Shown: positions 53,722-61,711 of the stretch, piece after piece
How positions within the stretch are numbered: position 1 is the stretch's first letter
Layout of the letters: every line of letters starts with the position of its first letter
Translations under genes and position numbers: made by a program
Assembly (NCBI RefSeq): GCF_001677955.1
Contig: NZ_LELA01000002.1
Coordinates: 37,987-101,986 of the forward strand
DNA: 64,000 bases
Direction: 5' to 3'
Origin: Chryseobacterium sp. BGARF1
Lineage (GTDB): Bacteria; Bacteroidota; Bacteroidia; Flavobacteriales; Weeksellaceae
The notes under the pieces: generated by a model
The model's input: the letters and a program-made list of their open reading frames with translations, nothing else
Database searches by the model: none
What the model was told of the DNA's origin: nothing

Positions 53722-54285
53722 ATGAAAAAAATAATTTTGACTGCACTTTTTGCGACTGTTATTATCGGTTGTAAAAAAGAAGCTGAAAAAACTAACGAAA
53801 ATATCAGCACAACAGATTCTACAAATATTCAGGAGACTGCACAGCCAGAAATGGTAAATATTTCTTTAAAAGCAGTTTCTACACAACAAACTGCTGACTT
53901 TTTACAAAAGAAAAACGATACATTATATGTTACCAATTTCTTTGCAACCTGGTGTGGACCTTGTGTAAAAGAGATTCCTCATTTTAAAAAGAAAATTGAA
54001 GAGCTGAAAGATCAGCCTGTAAAAATTACGTTTGTAAGCTTAGATCAAAAAGAAATTTGGAATACTGAAGTTCCTCGTTTTACTCTAGAGCACGGAATTC
54101 AGGATCATACTGTTCTTTTAGACGGCCAACTTTTGGATGGGAATTTTTTCACAAGTAATTTTAAACAATGGACTGGAAACGCAATTCCGTTTACGTTTAT
54201 GAGAAGAGGCGACAAAACTGACGAAACATTGGGAATGATAAGTGAAGAGCAGCTCAACGAAAAAATTTCTTCTCTTTTAAAATAA
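53722..54285 (+). CDS. Thioredoxin-like (TlpA/ResA type) lipoprotein
   Basis: A 187-residue lipoprotein: MKKIILTALFATVIIGC, then a linker and a thioredoxin domain with the redox motif TWCGPC. It probably reduces or oxidises disulfides in the periplasm. The upstream ATG would put 16 residues before a perfect lipoprotein signal and lies in the promoter, so it is rejected. It starts a unit with the FecCD permease (20 bases later), suggesting a role linked to metal or cobamide uptake. Confidence 0.9.
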   Translation: MKKIILTALFATVIIGCKKEAEKTNENISTTDSTNIQETAQPEMVNISLKAVSTQQTADFLQKKNDTLYVTNFFATWCGPCVKEIPHFKKKIEELKDQPVKITFVSLDQKEIWNTEVPRFTLEHGIQDHTVLLDGQLLDGNFFTSNFKQWTGNAIPFTFMRRGDKTDETLGMISEEQLNEKISSLLK

Positions 54286-54305
54286 AAGTTAAGCTGTAAT
54301 TCGAA

Positions 54306-55277
54306 ATGTCTAAAAAATTTAAGATCCTGTGTTTATTTTTACTAATTGCAGTTACTTTGACAGCGATCATTAATCTGAATACAGGATTTTTGTCTTTAGA
54401 TCTTCAGGATTTTTTCCTGGATTCTACCAATAGTCAGATCGCAGAAATTCGTGTGAATCGTGTTTTGGTAATGCTTTTAGCTGGGATTTCAATTCCAACT
54501 TCGGGTTTTCTGATGCAGGAGTATTTTCAAAATCCTCTTGCCGGACCAGATATTTTAGGAATTACCTCTGTTGCTAGCTTATCGGTCGCATTTTATATTT
54601 TCTTTTCGCATGATATTTTACTGCCTGAATTTCTTCAAAATAGTTTTCTGAGTTTGTCTGCAATTATCGGAAGTTTAGTGTTGATGCTTGTTCTGCTTTC
54701 AATGTCTAATAAATTTCAGGATAGATCTTATCTTATTATTTTCGGTTTTTTGGTGTCGGCTTTTGCCGGAGCTATTGTTTCTCTGCTTCAGTTTTATGCA
54801 GAAAATCAAAGCTTAAAAAATTATATTTTATGGTCTTTCGGAGCCAATAATATGGTATCGAGAAATCAGATTATCGTTCTTGCTGTTTTAGTTTTTATTG
54901 GATTATTAATTTGTTTTAAAACCATAAAACCTTTGATCGGAAATTCTCTGGGAAGTTCGTATGCTCAAAGTTTAGGAGTCAATTTAAATCACCTGAAATT
55001 GATGATCATTGTTGCTTCTTCTCTACTTTCAGCATCGGTTACAGCATTTTTAGGACCTATTTTATTCATCGGAATTATTGTTCCTCATTTCTGCAGATTG
55101 ATTTATAATCCTGCGAAACTTTGGCAGCAATGGATCTTGAATATGTTTTTAGGAATGTTGATGATGTTATTATTTTCAGTTGTAGCCGAAAAAACGCAAA
55201 TTCCTTTAAATGTAATCAGTTCAGTTTTCGGTATCCCTGTGATTTTAATGATGCTTTTGAAACAGAATAAAGTGTAA
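54306..55277 (+). CDS. FecCD-family ABC transporter permease
   Basis: A 323-residue membrane protein with about nine hydrophobic segments and the FecCD marks IRVNRVLVMLLAGISIPTSG, FQNPLAGPDILGI and the coupling helix AQSLGVNLNHLK. Such permeases import iron-siderophores, heme or cobalamin. The ATPase partner gene begins only after a 709-base cassette. No solute-binding protein is coded in the window. Confidence 0.92.
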   Translation: MSKKFKILCLFLLIAVTLTAIINLNTGFLSLDLQDFFLDSTNSQIAEIRVNRVLVMLLAGISIPTSGFLMQEYFQNPLAGPDILGITSVASLSVAFYIFFSHDILLPEFLQNSFLSLSAIIGSLVLMLVLLSMSNKFQDRSYLIIFGFLVSAFAGAIVSLLQFYAENQSLKNYILWSFGANNMVSRNQIIVLAVLVFIGLLICFKTIKPLIGNSLGSSYAQSLGVNLNHLKLMIIVASSLLSASVTAFLGPILFIGIIVPHFCRLIYNPAKLWQQWILNMFLGMLMMLLFSVVAEKTQIPLNVISSVFGIPVILMMLLKQNKV

Positions 55278-55985
55278 TTGTTGGTATTTCGCAAAGGCGC
55301 AAAGTTTTTCATAAAAATAATGTTGTAAGGCGCAAGGATTTTATGTTTGATAAAATTTAAAACTGTAAAATATAAGTGAAAAAATAATTTCAATATTGGT
55401 TGAAAATCTTTGATTTTCTTGCGCCTTAAAAAGGTAAAAGGTTAAAAATCCTTGCGTCTTTGCGATTAACCAATAATGAATATAAAACACAAAATAAAAA
55501 TCACAATACGATGACAGAAAATGAATTATCAAAAATTGTTTTTGAAACAGGATTAAAAATTCATAAAAAACTCGGAGCTGGATTATTCGAACACGTTTAT
55601 GAAGAATGTCTATTTTATGAATTAACGAAAGCAGGATTAGTTGTTGAAAAACAAAAACTACTTCCAATTATCTATGAAGAATTAAAAATTGAAAACGCTT
55701 TCAGGTTAGATATGATTGTTGAAAATAAATTAATCTTAGAAATAAAAACCGTTGAGTATATTAATTCAATTCATAAAGCTCAACTTTTAACGTATTTAAA
55801 AATGACAAATTGTAAATTAGGACTACTATTAAATTTTCAATCTGATGTTTTCAAAAATGGGGTAACAAGAATCGTAAACTTTTTATAAAATAAAGCTAAC
55901 AAAAACTTTGACAAAGTCAAATTCCTTGCGCCTTAAAACATTATTTTTGTAAAAGAAACTTTGCGTCTTTGCGATAAACCAACAA
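55278..55985. mobile_element. Repeat-bounded cassette carrying a GxxExxY gene
   Basis: The left end (55278-55341) and the right end (55920-55985) are inverted repeats. After inversion they share TTGTTGGT, CGCAAAG, CGCAAAGTTT, AAAAATAATGTT and TAAGGCGCAAGGA in the same order and nearly the same spacing. A third, more diverged copy lies inside (55417-55480), in the orientation of the right end. The element fills exactly the space from permease stop to ATPase start codon. No transposase and no clear target-site duplication are seen. Confidence 0.65.
55511..55888 (+). CDS. GxxExxY protein, PD-(D/E)XK nuclease-like
   Basis: A 125-residue protein with the name-giving motif GLFEHVY near residues 24-30 and the nuclease-core pattern FRLDMIVENKLILEIKTV (Asp, then Glu-x-Lys). 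The family belongs to the PD-(D/E)XK superfamily; its role is unknown. The ATG at 55511 is chosen because 55460 would include part of the repeat. It is the sole gene of the inverted-repeat cassette and lies on the same strand as the host operon. Confidence 0.88.
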   Translation: MTENELSKIVFETGLKIHKKLGAGLFEHVYEECLFYELTKAGLVVEKQKLLPIIYEELKIENAFRLDMIVENKLILEIKTVEYINSIHKAQLLTYLKMTNCKLGLLLNFQSDVFKNGVTRIVNFL

Positions 55986-55986
55986 A

Positions 55987-56910
55987 ATGCACCTACAAAT
56001 AAAACAAGCCAATATCGGCTATGACAAAACCTTAATTTCAAATGCTAATGCATCGTTGAATTTAGGGGACGTTTGCTTGCTGATTGGAAATAACGGTGTC
56101 GGAAAAACCACTTTAATTAAATCTATTCTCCATCAAAATTCTTTATTAAATGGCGAAATTTTAATTAATAATAAAAATATAAAGCATTTATCAGTAAAAG
56201 AAATTGCTGAAAATATTGCTATTGTCTTTTCTAAAGCGGTCATTCCACAGAATTTTACGGTTGAAGATTTAATTTCTTTGGGGAAGTACATTTATTATCC
56301 TTTTTATTTTGAACTTAAAAAAGAAGACCGAGAAGAAGTTTCAGATATTATTACAGAATTAGATTTAGAACAATACAAAAATACTCCTTTAAAAAATCTA
56401 TCTGATGGAAATCTGCAAAAAGCCTTTATTGGGCGTGCATTAACGCAGAACTCTCCTATTATTATTTTAGATGAGCCAACAACTCATTTGGATGAAAAGA
56501 ATAAAATAATCATTCTAAAAACACTTCGGAAACTTGCCAAAGAACAAAATAAACTGATATTATTTTCTTCGCACGACTGGCGTTTGGCAAAAGAATTTGC
56601 CGATAAAATCTGGTATGTTAAAAACCAAGAATTATTTTCGGGAATTGTAGAAGATGTTTTATTGAAACATGATGAGCTAACCAATGCCTCTTTATTCCAG
56701 GTAAATAAAAATTTTGTAGCTCCTTCTATTATTTCGCCCGAAATTCAAAAAGAAATGCTCTATTCTTTATTGCAAAAAAACTTTCAAAAAGACCTTTCTT
56801 TATTCCATTTTCAATATAACAATACATTTTGGGAGATTTCTTATAAAAACGAAATCTATAAATGCGAATCTTTTGAAGAAATCGTAAATTTAGTCTCAAA
56901 GCTTCATTAA
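55987..56910 (+). CDS. ABC transporter ATP-binding protein (FecE/BtuD type)
   Basis: A 307-residue ATPase with Walker A IGNNGVGKTTL, Q-loop near FSKAVIPQNF, signature LSDGNLQKAFIGRAL, Walker B IIILDEPTTHL and the switch His (FSSHDWRLA). The signature is LSDGN rather than LSGGQ, a mild departure. After the usual domain (to about 225) an extension of some 80 residues follows, of unknown role. It should pair with the FecCD permease on the other side of the cassette. Its start codon directly adjoins the right-end repeat. Confidence 0.92.
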   Translation: MHLQIKQANIGYDKTLISNANASLNLGDVCLLIGNNGVGKTTLIKSILHQNSLLNGEILINNKNIKHLSVKEIAENIAIVFSKAVIPQNFTVEDLISLGKYIYYPFYFELKKEDREEVSDIITELDLEQYKNTPLKNLSDGNLQKAFIGRALTQNSPIIILDEPTTHLDEKNKIIILKTLRKLAKEQNKLILFSSHDWRLAKEFADKIWYVKNQELFSGIVEDVLLKHDELTNASLFQVNKNFVAPSIISPEIQKEMLYSLLQKNFQKDLSLFHFQYNNTFWEISYKNEIYKCESFEEIVNLVSKLH

Positions 56911-56936
56911 TTCATTCTTTTACTTAATTATTTCAT

Positions 56937-56956
56937 ATACTATGCATGCATAGTAT
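56937..56956. promoter_or_regulatory. Operator 1 upstream of the fad-linked MarR
   Basis: ATACTATGCATGCATAGTAT is a perfect 20-bp palindrome. Its near copy lies 83 bases downstream over the MarR promoter. Confidence 0.7.
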
Positions 56957-57019
56957 TATGCTTATCATACAATTTAACATACTGAAATTCAGGTAATTAA
57001 TAAATTTTATTATTAATTA

Positions 57020-57051
57020 ATACTATGCATGCATAATATTTACTAAATTTG
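57020..57051 (+). promoter_or_regulatory. MarR promoter with operator 2
   Basis: ATACTATGCATGCATAATAT (57020-57039) is a copy of operator 1 with one mismatched pair and lies just before the -7 box TAAATTTG (57044-57051), where the -33 region should be. The start codon follows 22 bases later. A repressor bound here would cover the promoter. Confidence 0.7.
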
Positions 57052-57073
57052 ATAAAACCGATAAGCAAAAAAT

Positions 57074-57526
57074 ATGATGGATAATAATAAAGAGAAAACA
57101 GAAAATGTAGACCTCATTCTAAAACAGACTTGGTTGGCTGTTTCTAAAATGTATACTGAGCTAGCTCAAGAACACGATTCTACGGCTGTTCAGGCACTAA
57201 CATTACTAAAAATCGATCCAAAAGAAGGAACGAGAAGTACCAATTTAGGACCAAAAATGGCAATCGAGCCAACTTCACTCACAAGAATTATTAAACTCCT
57301 TGAAGACAACGGATATATTTACAAAGAAAAGACGACCACCGATAAACGAGAAGTGATTATCAAACTTACCGATAAAGGATTAAGCTCAAGAAACATGTCA
57401 AAAGAAGTGGTGGTAAATTTCAATAAAAAAGTAATGGAAAAAATTGCTCCCGAAAAGCTGGAAACCTTCAAAGAAGTAATGACGGAAATCATGAAAATTG
57501 CTACCGACTTAAATCACAGAAAATAA
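57074..57526 (+). CDS. MarR-family regulator of the fad operon
   Basis: A 150-residue winged-helix protein: helix-turn-helix region TRSTNLGPKMAIEPTSLTRI and wing with TTTDKREVIIKLTDKG. It is the first gene before fadN and fadA, and twin palindromes cover its promoter, so it most likely represses itself and the beta-oxidation genes until an acyl-CoA or similar ligand binds. The ATG at 57077 is an alternative start. Confidence 0.92.
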   Translation: MMDNNKEKTENVDLILKQTWLAVSKMYTELAQEHDSTAVQALTLLKIDPKEGTRSTNLGPKMAIEPTSLTRIIKLLEDNGYIYKEKTTTDKREVIIKLTDKGLSSRNMSKEVVVNFNKKVMEKIAPEKLETFKEVMTEIMKIATDLNHRK

Positions 57527-57625
57527 AAAATTCCAATCCTTTGGAAGGATAGCAAAATCTGAAAAAATTTGACGGAGTGGTTAAAAACCAATTTAATTAA
57601 GCGATAATAACTAAAATAAATATTA

Positions 57626-60019
57626 ATGAAAAGAAGAATCAAACACGTTACGGTATTAGGTTCCGGAATTATGGGAAGCGGTATTGCTGCGCACTTTGCC
57701 AATATTGGCGTGCAGGTTTCACTGCTCGATATTGTTCCTTTTGAATTAAATGAAGCCGAACAGAAAAAAGGTTTGACAAAGGAGGACAAAGCTGTTCGTA
57801 ACAGAATTGCTTCTGAAAACTTTGAAAAACTGAAGAAAGCAAGTCCTGCACTACTCTATTCTCCGAAATTTGCCGAGAGAATTAAAGTAGGGAATTTTGA
57901 TGATGATTTAGCGAAAATAAAAGATACTGACTGGATTATTGAAGTTGTCGTTGAAAAACTTGACATCAAAAAATCTGTTTACGAAAAAATCGAACAGTTC
58001 AGAAAACCTGGAACTTTAGTTTCTTCAAATACTTCCGGTATCCCGATCAATATGTTGGTGGAAGGAAGAAGTGATGATTTTAAACATTATTTTGCAGGAA
58101 CACATTTCTTTAATCCTGTAAGATATCTTCCTCTTTTAGAAATTATTCCTACAAAAGATACATCTCCTGAAATCATTGATTTCTATATGAATTACGGAGC
58201 AAAATTTTTAGGCAAAACAACTGTTTTAGCAAAAGATACTCCTGCGTTTATCGCCAACAGAATTGGGGTTTTCTCGATGATGGATTTGCTTCATAATGTT
58301 CAGAAATTAGGTTTAAATGTTTCTGATGTAGATAAATTGACGGGTCCGGTTATCGGTCGACCAAAATCTGCGACGTTCAGAACTGCCGATGTTGTAGGTT
58401 TAGATACTTTGGTAATGGTTGCAAATGGTGTTCGCCAAAGCGGTGCTGAAGCGAATGATTTCAACAATGTTTTTGCCCTTCCTGATTATATTCAGAAAAT
58501 GGTAGACAACAAATGGTTGGGCTCAAAAACCGAACAAGGTTTCTACAAAAAAGTGAAAGGTGCAGATGGAAAATCTGAAATTCACGGATTAAATCTTGAT
58601 ACTTTAGAATACGAACTTCAAGGAAAATCTTCTTTCCCGACTTTAGAATTAACTAAAAATATTGATAAACCAATTGATAGATTTAAAGTCTTAATTGGTG
58701 GAAAAGACAAAGCCGGAGAGCTTTACAGAAAATCATTGGGAGCATTATTCGCTTATGTTTCGCACAAAGTTCCTGAAATTTCTGACGAAGTTTACAAAAT
58801 CGACGATGCAATGAGAGCTGGTTTCGGTTGGGAAAACGGACCGTTTGAAATTTGGGATGCCGTTGGTGTTCAAAAAGGTGTTGAATTGGCTACAGAAGCT
58901 GGTTACGAAGTTTCAGACTGGGTTAAAAATGTGGAATCTTTCTATAAAGTAAATGAAGATGGACAAAGCATTTATGTTGATAAAAATTCAGGAGAATACA
59001 ACAAAATTCCTGGGCAAGATGCTTTTATTATTTTAGATAATATCAGAAAAAATAAGACACTTTGGAGCAATTCAGGTTCTTCAATTGAAGATTTAGGCGA
59101 CGGAATTATCAATTTTGAAATCCGTTCTAAAATGAATTCTCTTGGAGGCGAAGTTTTAGATGGATTAAACAGAGCCATTGATTTAGCTGAAAAAGAATAC
59201 GACGGTTTAGTAATCGGAAACCAAGGTACAAATTTCTCCGTTGGAGCGAATTTGGCAATGATTTTAATGATGGCAATCGAGCAGGATTGGGATGATTTGA
59301 ATATGGCAATTGCTTATTTCCAAAAATCGATGATGAGAGTTCGTTACTCTTCTATTCCTGTTGTTGTTGCTCCTCACGGAATGACTTTAGGTGGTGGTTG
59401 CGAAATGACAATGCACGCAGACAGAGTAGTTGCAGCAGCAGAAACTTACATAGGATTGGTAGAAACCGGAGTCGGTGTAATTCCTGGTGGTGGTGGAACT
59501 AAAGAATTTGCTTTGAGAACTTCAAGAGAATTCCACACTGATGATGTGAAAAATAATAGACTTCGTGAAGCTTTCATGAATATTGCCATGGGAAAAGTGG
59601 CAACTTCTGCTTATGAAGCTTACGATATGGGAATTCTTGAAAAAGGAAAAGATATCGTAGTGGTTGACAAAAAGCGTCAGATTGCAGAAGCTAAAAAAGT
59701 GGCAAAATTATTGGCTGAACAAGGTTATACTCAACCTATCGAGCAAACGGTAAAAGTTCTTGGTAAAGACGCTCTTGGAATGTTCTACGTAGGAACTGAC
59801 CAAATGTTAACAGGAAATTTTATCTCTGCACACGACAAAAAAATTGCAGATAAATTAGCCAACGTTTTGGTAGGCGGAAATCTTTCTGAACCAACTGTTG
59901 TGACCGAACAATACTTATTGAATCTAGAAAGAGAAACCTTCTTACAGCTTTGTGGCGAAAGAAAAACTTTGGAGAGAATTCAGTTTATGTTACAGAAAGG
60001 AAAACCACTAAGGAATTAG
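57626..60019 (+). CDS. fadN: 3-hydroxyacyl-CoA dehydrogenase / enoyl-CoA hydratase, FadN type
   Basis: A 797-residue beta-oxidation enzyme. The N-terminal NAD-binding domain (VTVLGSGIMGSGIAAHFANI) and the dehydrogenase helical domains come first (to about 420), and the crotonase domain comes last (LGGGCEMTMHADRVVAAAET and GVGVIPGGGG near 590-630). This order is the reverse of E. coli FadB and equals B. subtilis FadN in order and length. It is followed by fadA after an inserted four-helix gene. Confidence 0.95.
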   Translation: MKRRIKHVTVLGSGIMGSGIAAHFANIGVQVSLLDIVPFELNEAEQKKGLTKEDKAVRNRIASENFEKLKKASPALLYSPKFAERIKVGNFDDDLAKIKDTDWIIEVVVEKLDIKKSVYEKIEQFRKPGTLVSSNTSGIPINMLVEGRSDDFKHYFAGTHFFNPVRYLPLLEIIPTKDTSPEIIDFYMNYGAKFLGKTTVLAKDTPAFIANRIGVFSMMDLLHNVQKLGLNVSDVDKLTGPVIGRPKSATFRTADVVGLDTLVMVANGVRQSGAEANDFNNVFALPDYIQKMVDNKWLGSKTEQGFYKKVKGADGKSEIHGLNLDTLEYELQGKSSFPTLELTKNIDKPIDRFKVLIGGKDKAGELYRKSLGALFAYVSHKVPEISDEVYKIDDAMRAGFGWENGPFEIWDAVGVQKGVELATEAGYEVSDWVKNVESFYKVNEDGQSIYVDKNSGEYNKIPGQDAFIILDNIRKNKTLWSNSGSSIEDLGDGIINFEIRSKMNSLGGEVLDGLNRAIDLAEKEYDGLVIGNQGTNFSVGANLAMILMMAIEQDWDDLNMAIAYFQKSMMRVRYSSIPVVVAPHGMTLGGGCEMTMHADRVVAAAETYIGLVETGVGVIPGGGGTKEFALRTSREFHTDDVKNNRLREAFMNIAMGKVATSAYEAYDMGILEKGKDIVVVDKKRQIAEAKKVAKLLAEQGYTQPIEQTVKVLGKDALGMFYVGTDQMLTGNFISAHDKKIADKLANVLVGGNLSEPTVVTEQYLLNLERETFLQLCGERKTLERIQFMLQKGKPLRN

Positions 60020-60483
60020 ACTTGAGACTTTAAGACTTGAGACTAAGAGATAAGTAACATAAATCTAAATATGTATGCATAATATTAAAAAATTGAAAAT
60101 CTGGAGCGAATCAATTAATTTATGTGTTGATGTTTATAAAGCATTAGCAAATATGCCCAATGATGAAAAATACGGGCTTTCTTCACAAATTAAAAGAGCA
60201 GCTGTTTCAATTTCTTCCAATATAGCAGAAGGAGCTGGAAGAGAAAGAGAAAAAGAGTTTTATTATTTTTTAAATATTGCTTATGGTTCCTCATATGAGC
60301 TTCAAACACAATTAATAATTTGTGAAAAGCTGAGTTTTATTTCAGAAGAGGTAAACCAACCTTTATTAAATAAACTTGATGAAGTTCAGAAAATGATTTA
60401 TGTTTTTAAAGAAAATATTAATAAAAGAATTATTTAAAACAGGCAAGAGTCTCAAATCTTTTGTCTAAAAATCTCTAATCTAA
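60020..60483. mobile_element. Four-helix-bundle gene cassette between fadN and fadA
   Basis: The 5' flank holds tandem AGACTTGAGACT units (60018-60045). The 3' flank (60447-60482), read on the other strand, has TTAGAC and GATTTGAGACTC, so the flanks are degenerate inverted repeats of one unit family. The cassette fills the whole space from the fadN stop to the fadA start. No transposase and no clean target duplication are visible; calling it an element is an inference. Confidence 0.5.
60075..60437 (+). CDS. Four-helix-bundle protein (S23/Avd-like)
   Basis: A 120-residue, all-helical protein with the family motif SISSNIAEGAGRE in the middle. The fold family includes the S23 protein coded in 23S rRNA intervening sequences of some bacteria and the Avd accessory protein of diversity-generating retroelements. 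Neither an rRNA gene nor a reverse transcriptase is near by. It is coded on the same strand as the fad genes and lies between degenerate inverted repeats, so it looks like cargo rather than a beta-oxidation gene. Confidence 0.88.
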   Translation: MHNIKKLKIWSESINLCVDVYKALANMPNDEKYGLSSQIKRAAVSISSNIAEGAGREREKEFYYFLNIAYGSSYELQTQLIICEKLSFISEEVNQPLLNKLDEVQKMIYVFKENINKRII

Positions 60484-61662
60484 ATGAAAACAGCATATAT
60501 AGTAAAAGGATTTAGAACAGCGGTAGGAAAAGCGCCAAAAGGCTCCCTTCGTTTTACTCGTCCCGATGTAATGGCGGCAACCGTAATTGAAAAATTAATG
60601 GCTGAACTCCCGCAATTAGACAAAAACAGAATCGATGACCTTATCGTAGGTAATGCGATGCCGGAAGCTGAACAGGGCTTGAACGTTGCTCGTTTGATCT
60701 CTTTAATGGGATTGCAAACCGATAAAGTTCCAGGAGTTACGGTGAATAGATATTGTGCATCTGGAAGTGAGGCAATTGCTATAGCTTCTGCAAAAATTCA
60801 GGCAGGAATGGCAGATTGTATCATTGCAGGAGGTACAGAATCAATGTCTTACATTCCGATGGGTGGTTATAAACCAGTTCCTGAAACAGATATTGCCAAA
60901 ACAAACCCTGATTATTATTGGGGAATGGGTTATACTGCGGAAGAAGTTGCAAAACAATATAACATCACAAGAGAAGAACAAGACCAGTTCGCTTTTGAAT
61001 CTCATATGAAAGCTTTAAAAGCGAATGCGGAAGGAAGATTTGCCAACCAGATCGTTTCGATTCCTGTTGAATATAATTTCCTGGATGAAAACCAGAAAAT
61101 GCAGACTAAGAAGTTTGATTTTTCAGTAGATGAAGGTCCAAGAGCAGATACTTCTATTGCTGGTTTATCTAAATTAAGACCCGTTTTCGCCAACGGAGGA
61201 AGCGTAACTGCCGGAAACTCTTCTCAAATGAGTGACGGAGCAGCTTTTGTAATGGTAATGAGTGAAGAAATGGTGAAAGAATTAGGTCTTGAACCAGAAG
61301 CAAGATTAGTTGCTTATGCTGCAGCTGGACTTGAACCAAGAATCATGGGAATGGGACCAATTTATGCAATTCCAAAAGCGTTAAAACAAGCTGGTTTAGA
61401 ATTAAAAGATATTGAGTTAATTGAATTAAACGAAGCATTTGCATCACAATCTGTTGCTATCAAAAAAGAGTTAGGTTTAAACCCTGATATTTTAAATGTA
61501 AACGGTGGAGCAATTGCTCTCGGTCACCCACTTGGATGTACCGGAACAAAATTAACTGTTCAACTTCTTGACGAAATGAGAAAACGTGGAAACAAATACG
61601 GAATGGTTTCTATGTGTGTTGGAACGGGACAAGGAGCAGCAAGTATTTTTGAACTTCTATAA
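60484..61662 (+). CDS. fadA: Acetyl-CoA C-acyltransferase (3-ketoacyl-CoA thiolase)
   Basis: Thiolase of 392 residues that cuts 3-ketoacyl-CoA with CoA in the last step of beta-oxidation. Catalytic Cys91 (NRYCASGSEAIA), His348 (GHPLGCTGTK) and Cys378 (CVGTGQGA) are all present. It works with the product of fadN. The start codon adjoins the end of the four-helix cassette. Confidence 0.96.
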   Translation: MKTAYIVKGFRTAVGKAPKGSLRFTRPDVMAATVIEKLMAELPQLDKNRIDDLIVGNAMPEAEQGLNVARLISLMGLQTDKVPGVTVNRYCASGSEAIAIASAKIQAGMADCIIAGGTESMSYIPMGGYKPVPETDIAKTNPDYYWGMGYTAEEVAKQYNITREEQDQFAFESHMKALKANAEGRFANQIVSIPVEYNFLDENQKMQTKKFDFSVDEGPRADTSIAGLSKLRPVFANGGSVTAGNSSQMSDGAAFVMVMSEEMVKELGLEPEARLVAYAAAGLEPRIMGMGPIYAIPKALKQAGLELKDIELIELNEAFASQSVAIKKELGLNPDILNVNGGAIALGHPLGCTGTKLTVQLLDEMRKRGNKYGMVSMCVGTGQGAASIFELL

Positions 61663-61711
61663 GAACAATTGGGAAGATCGATCTTTCTTTCTTCCCAAAT
61701 TTTAGATTTCC

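Noticed and set aside
55341..55667. 108-codon minus-strand frame over the GxxExxY cassette
   Set aside because: It runs through the repeat and against the GxxExxY motif; no protein features.
60069..60086. TATGCATAATATT at the four-helix gene start as a third MarR operator
   Set aside because: It matches only half of operator 2 and is not palindromic over 20 bases; probably chance in AT-rich DNA.
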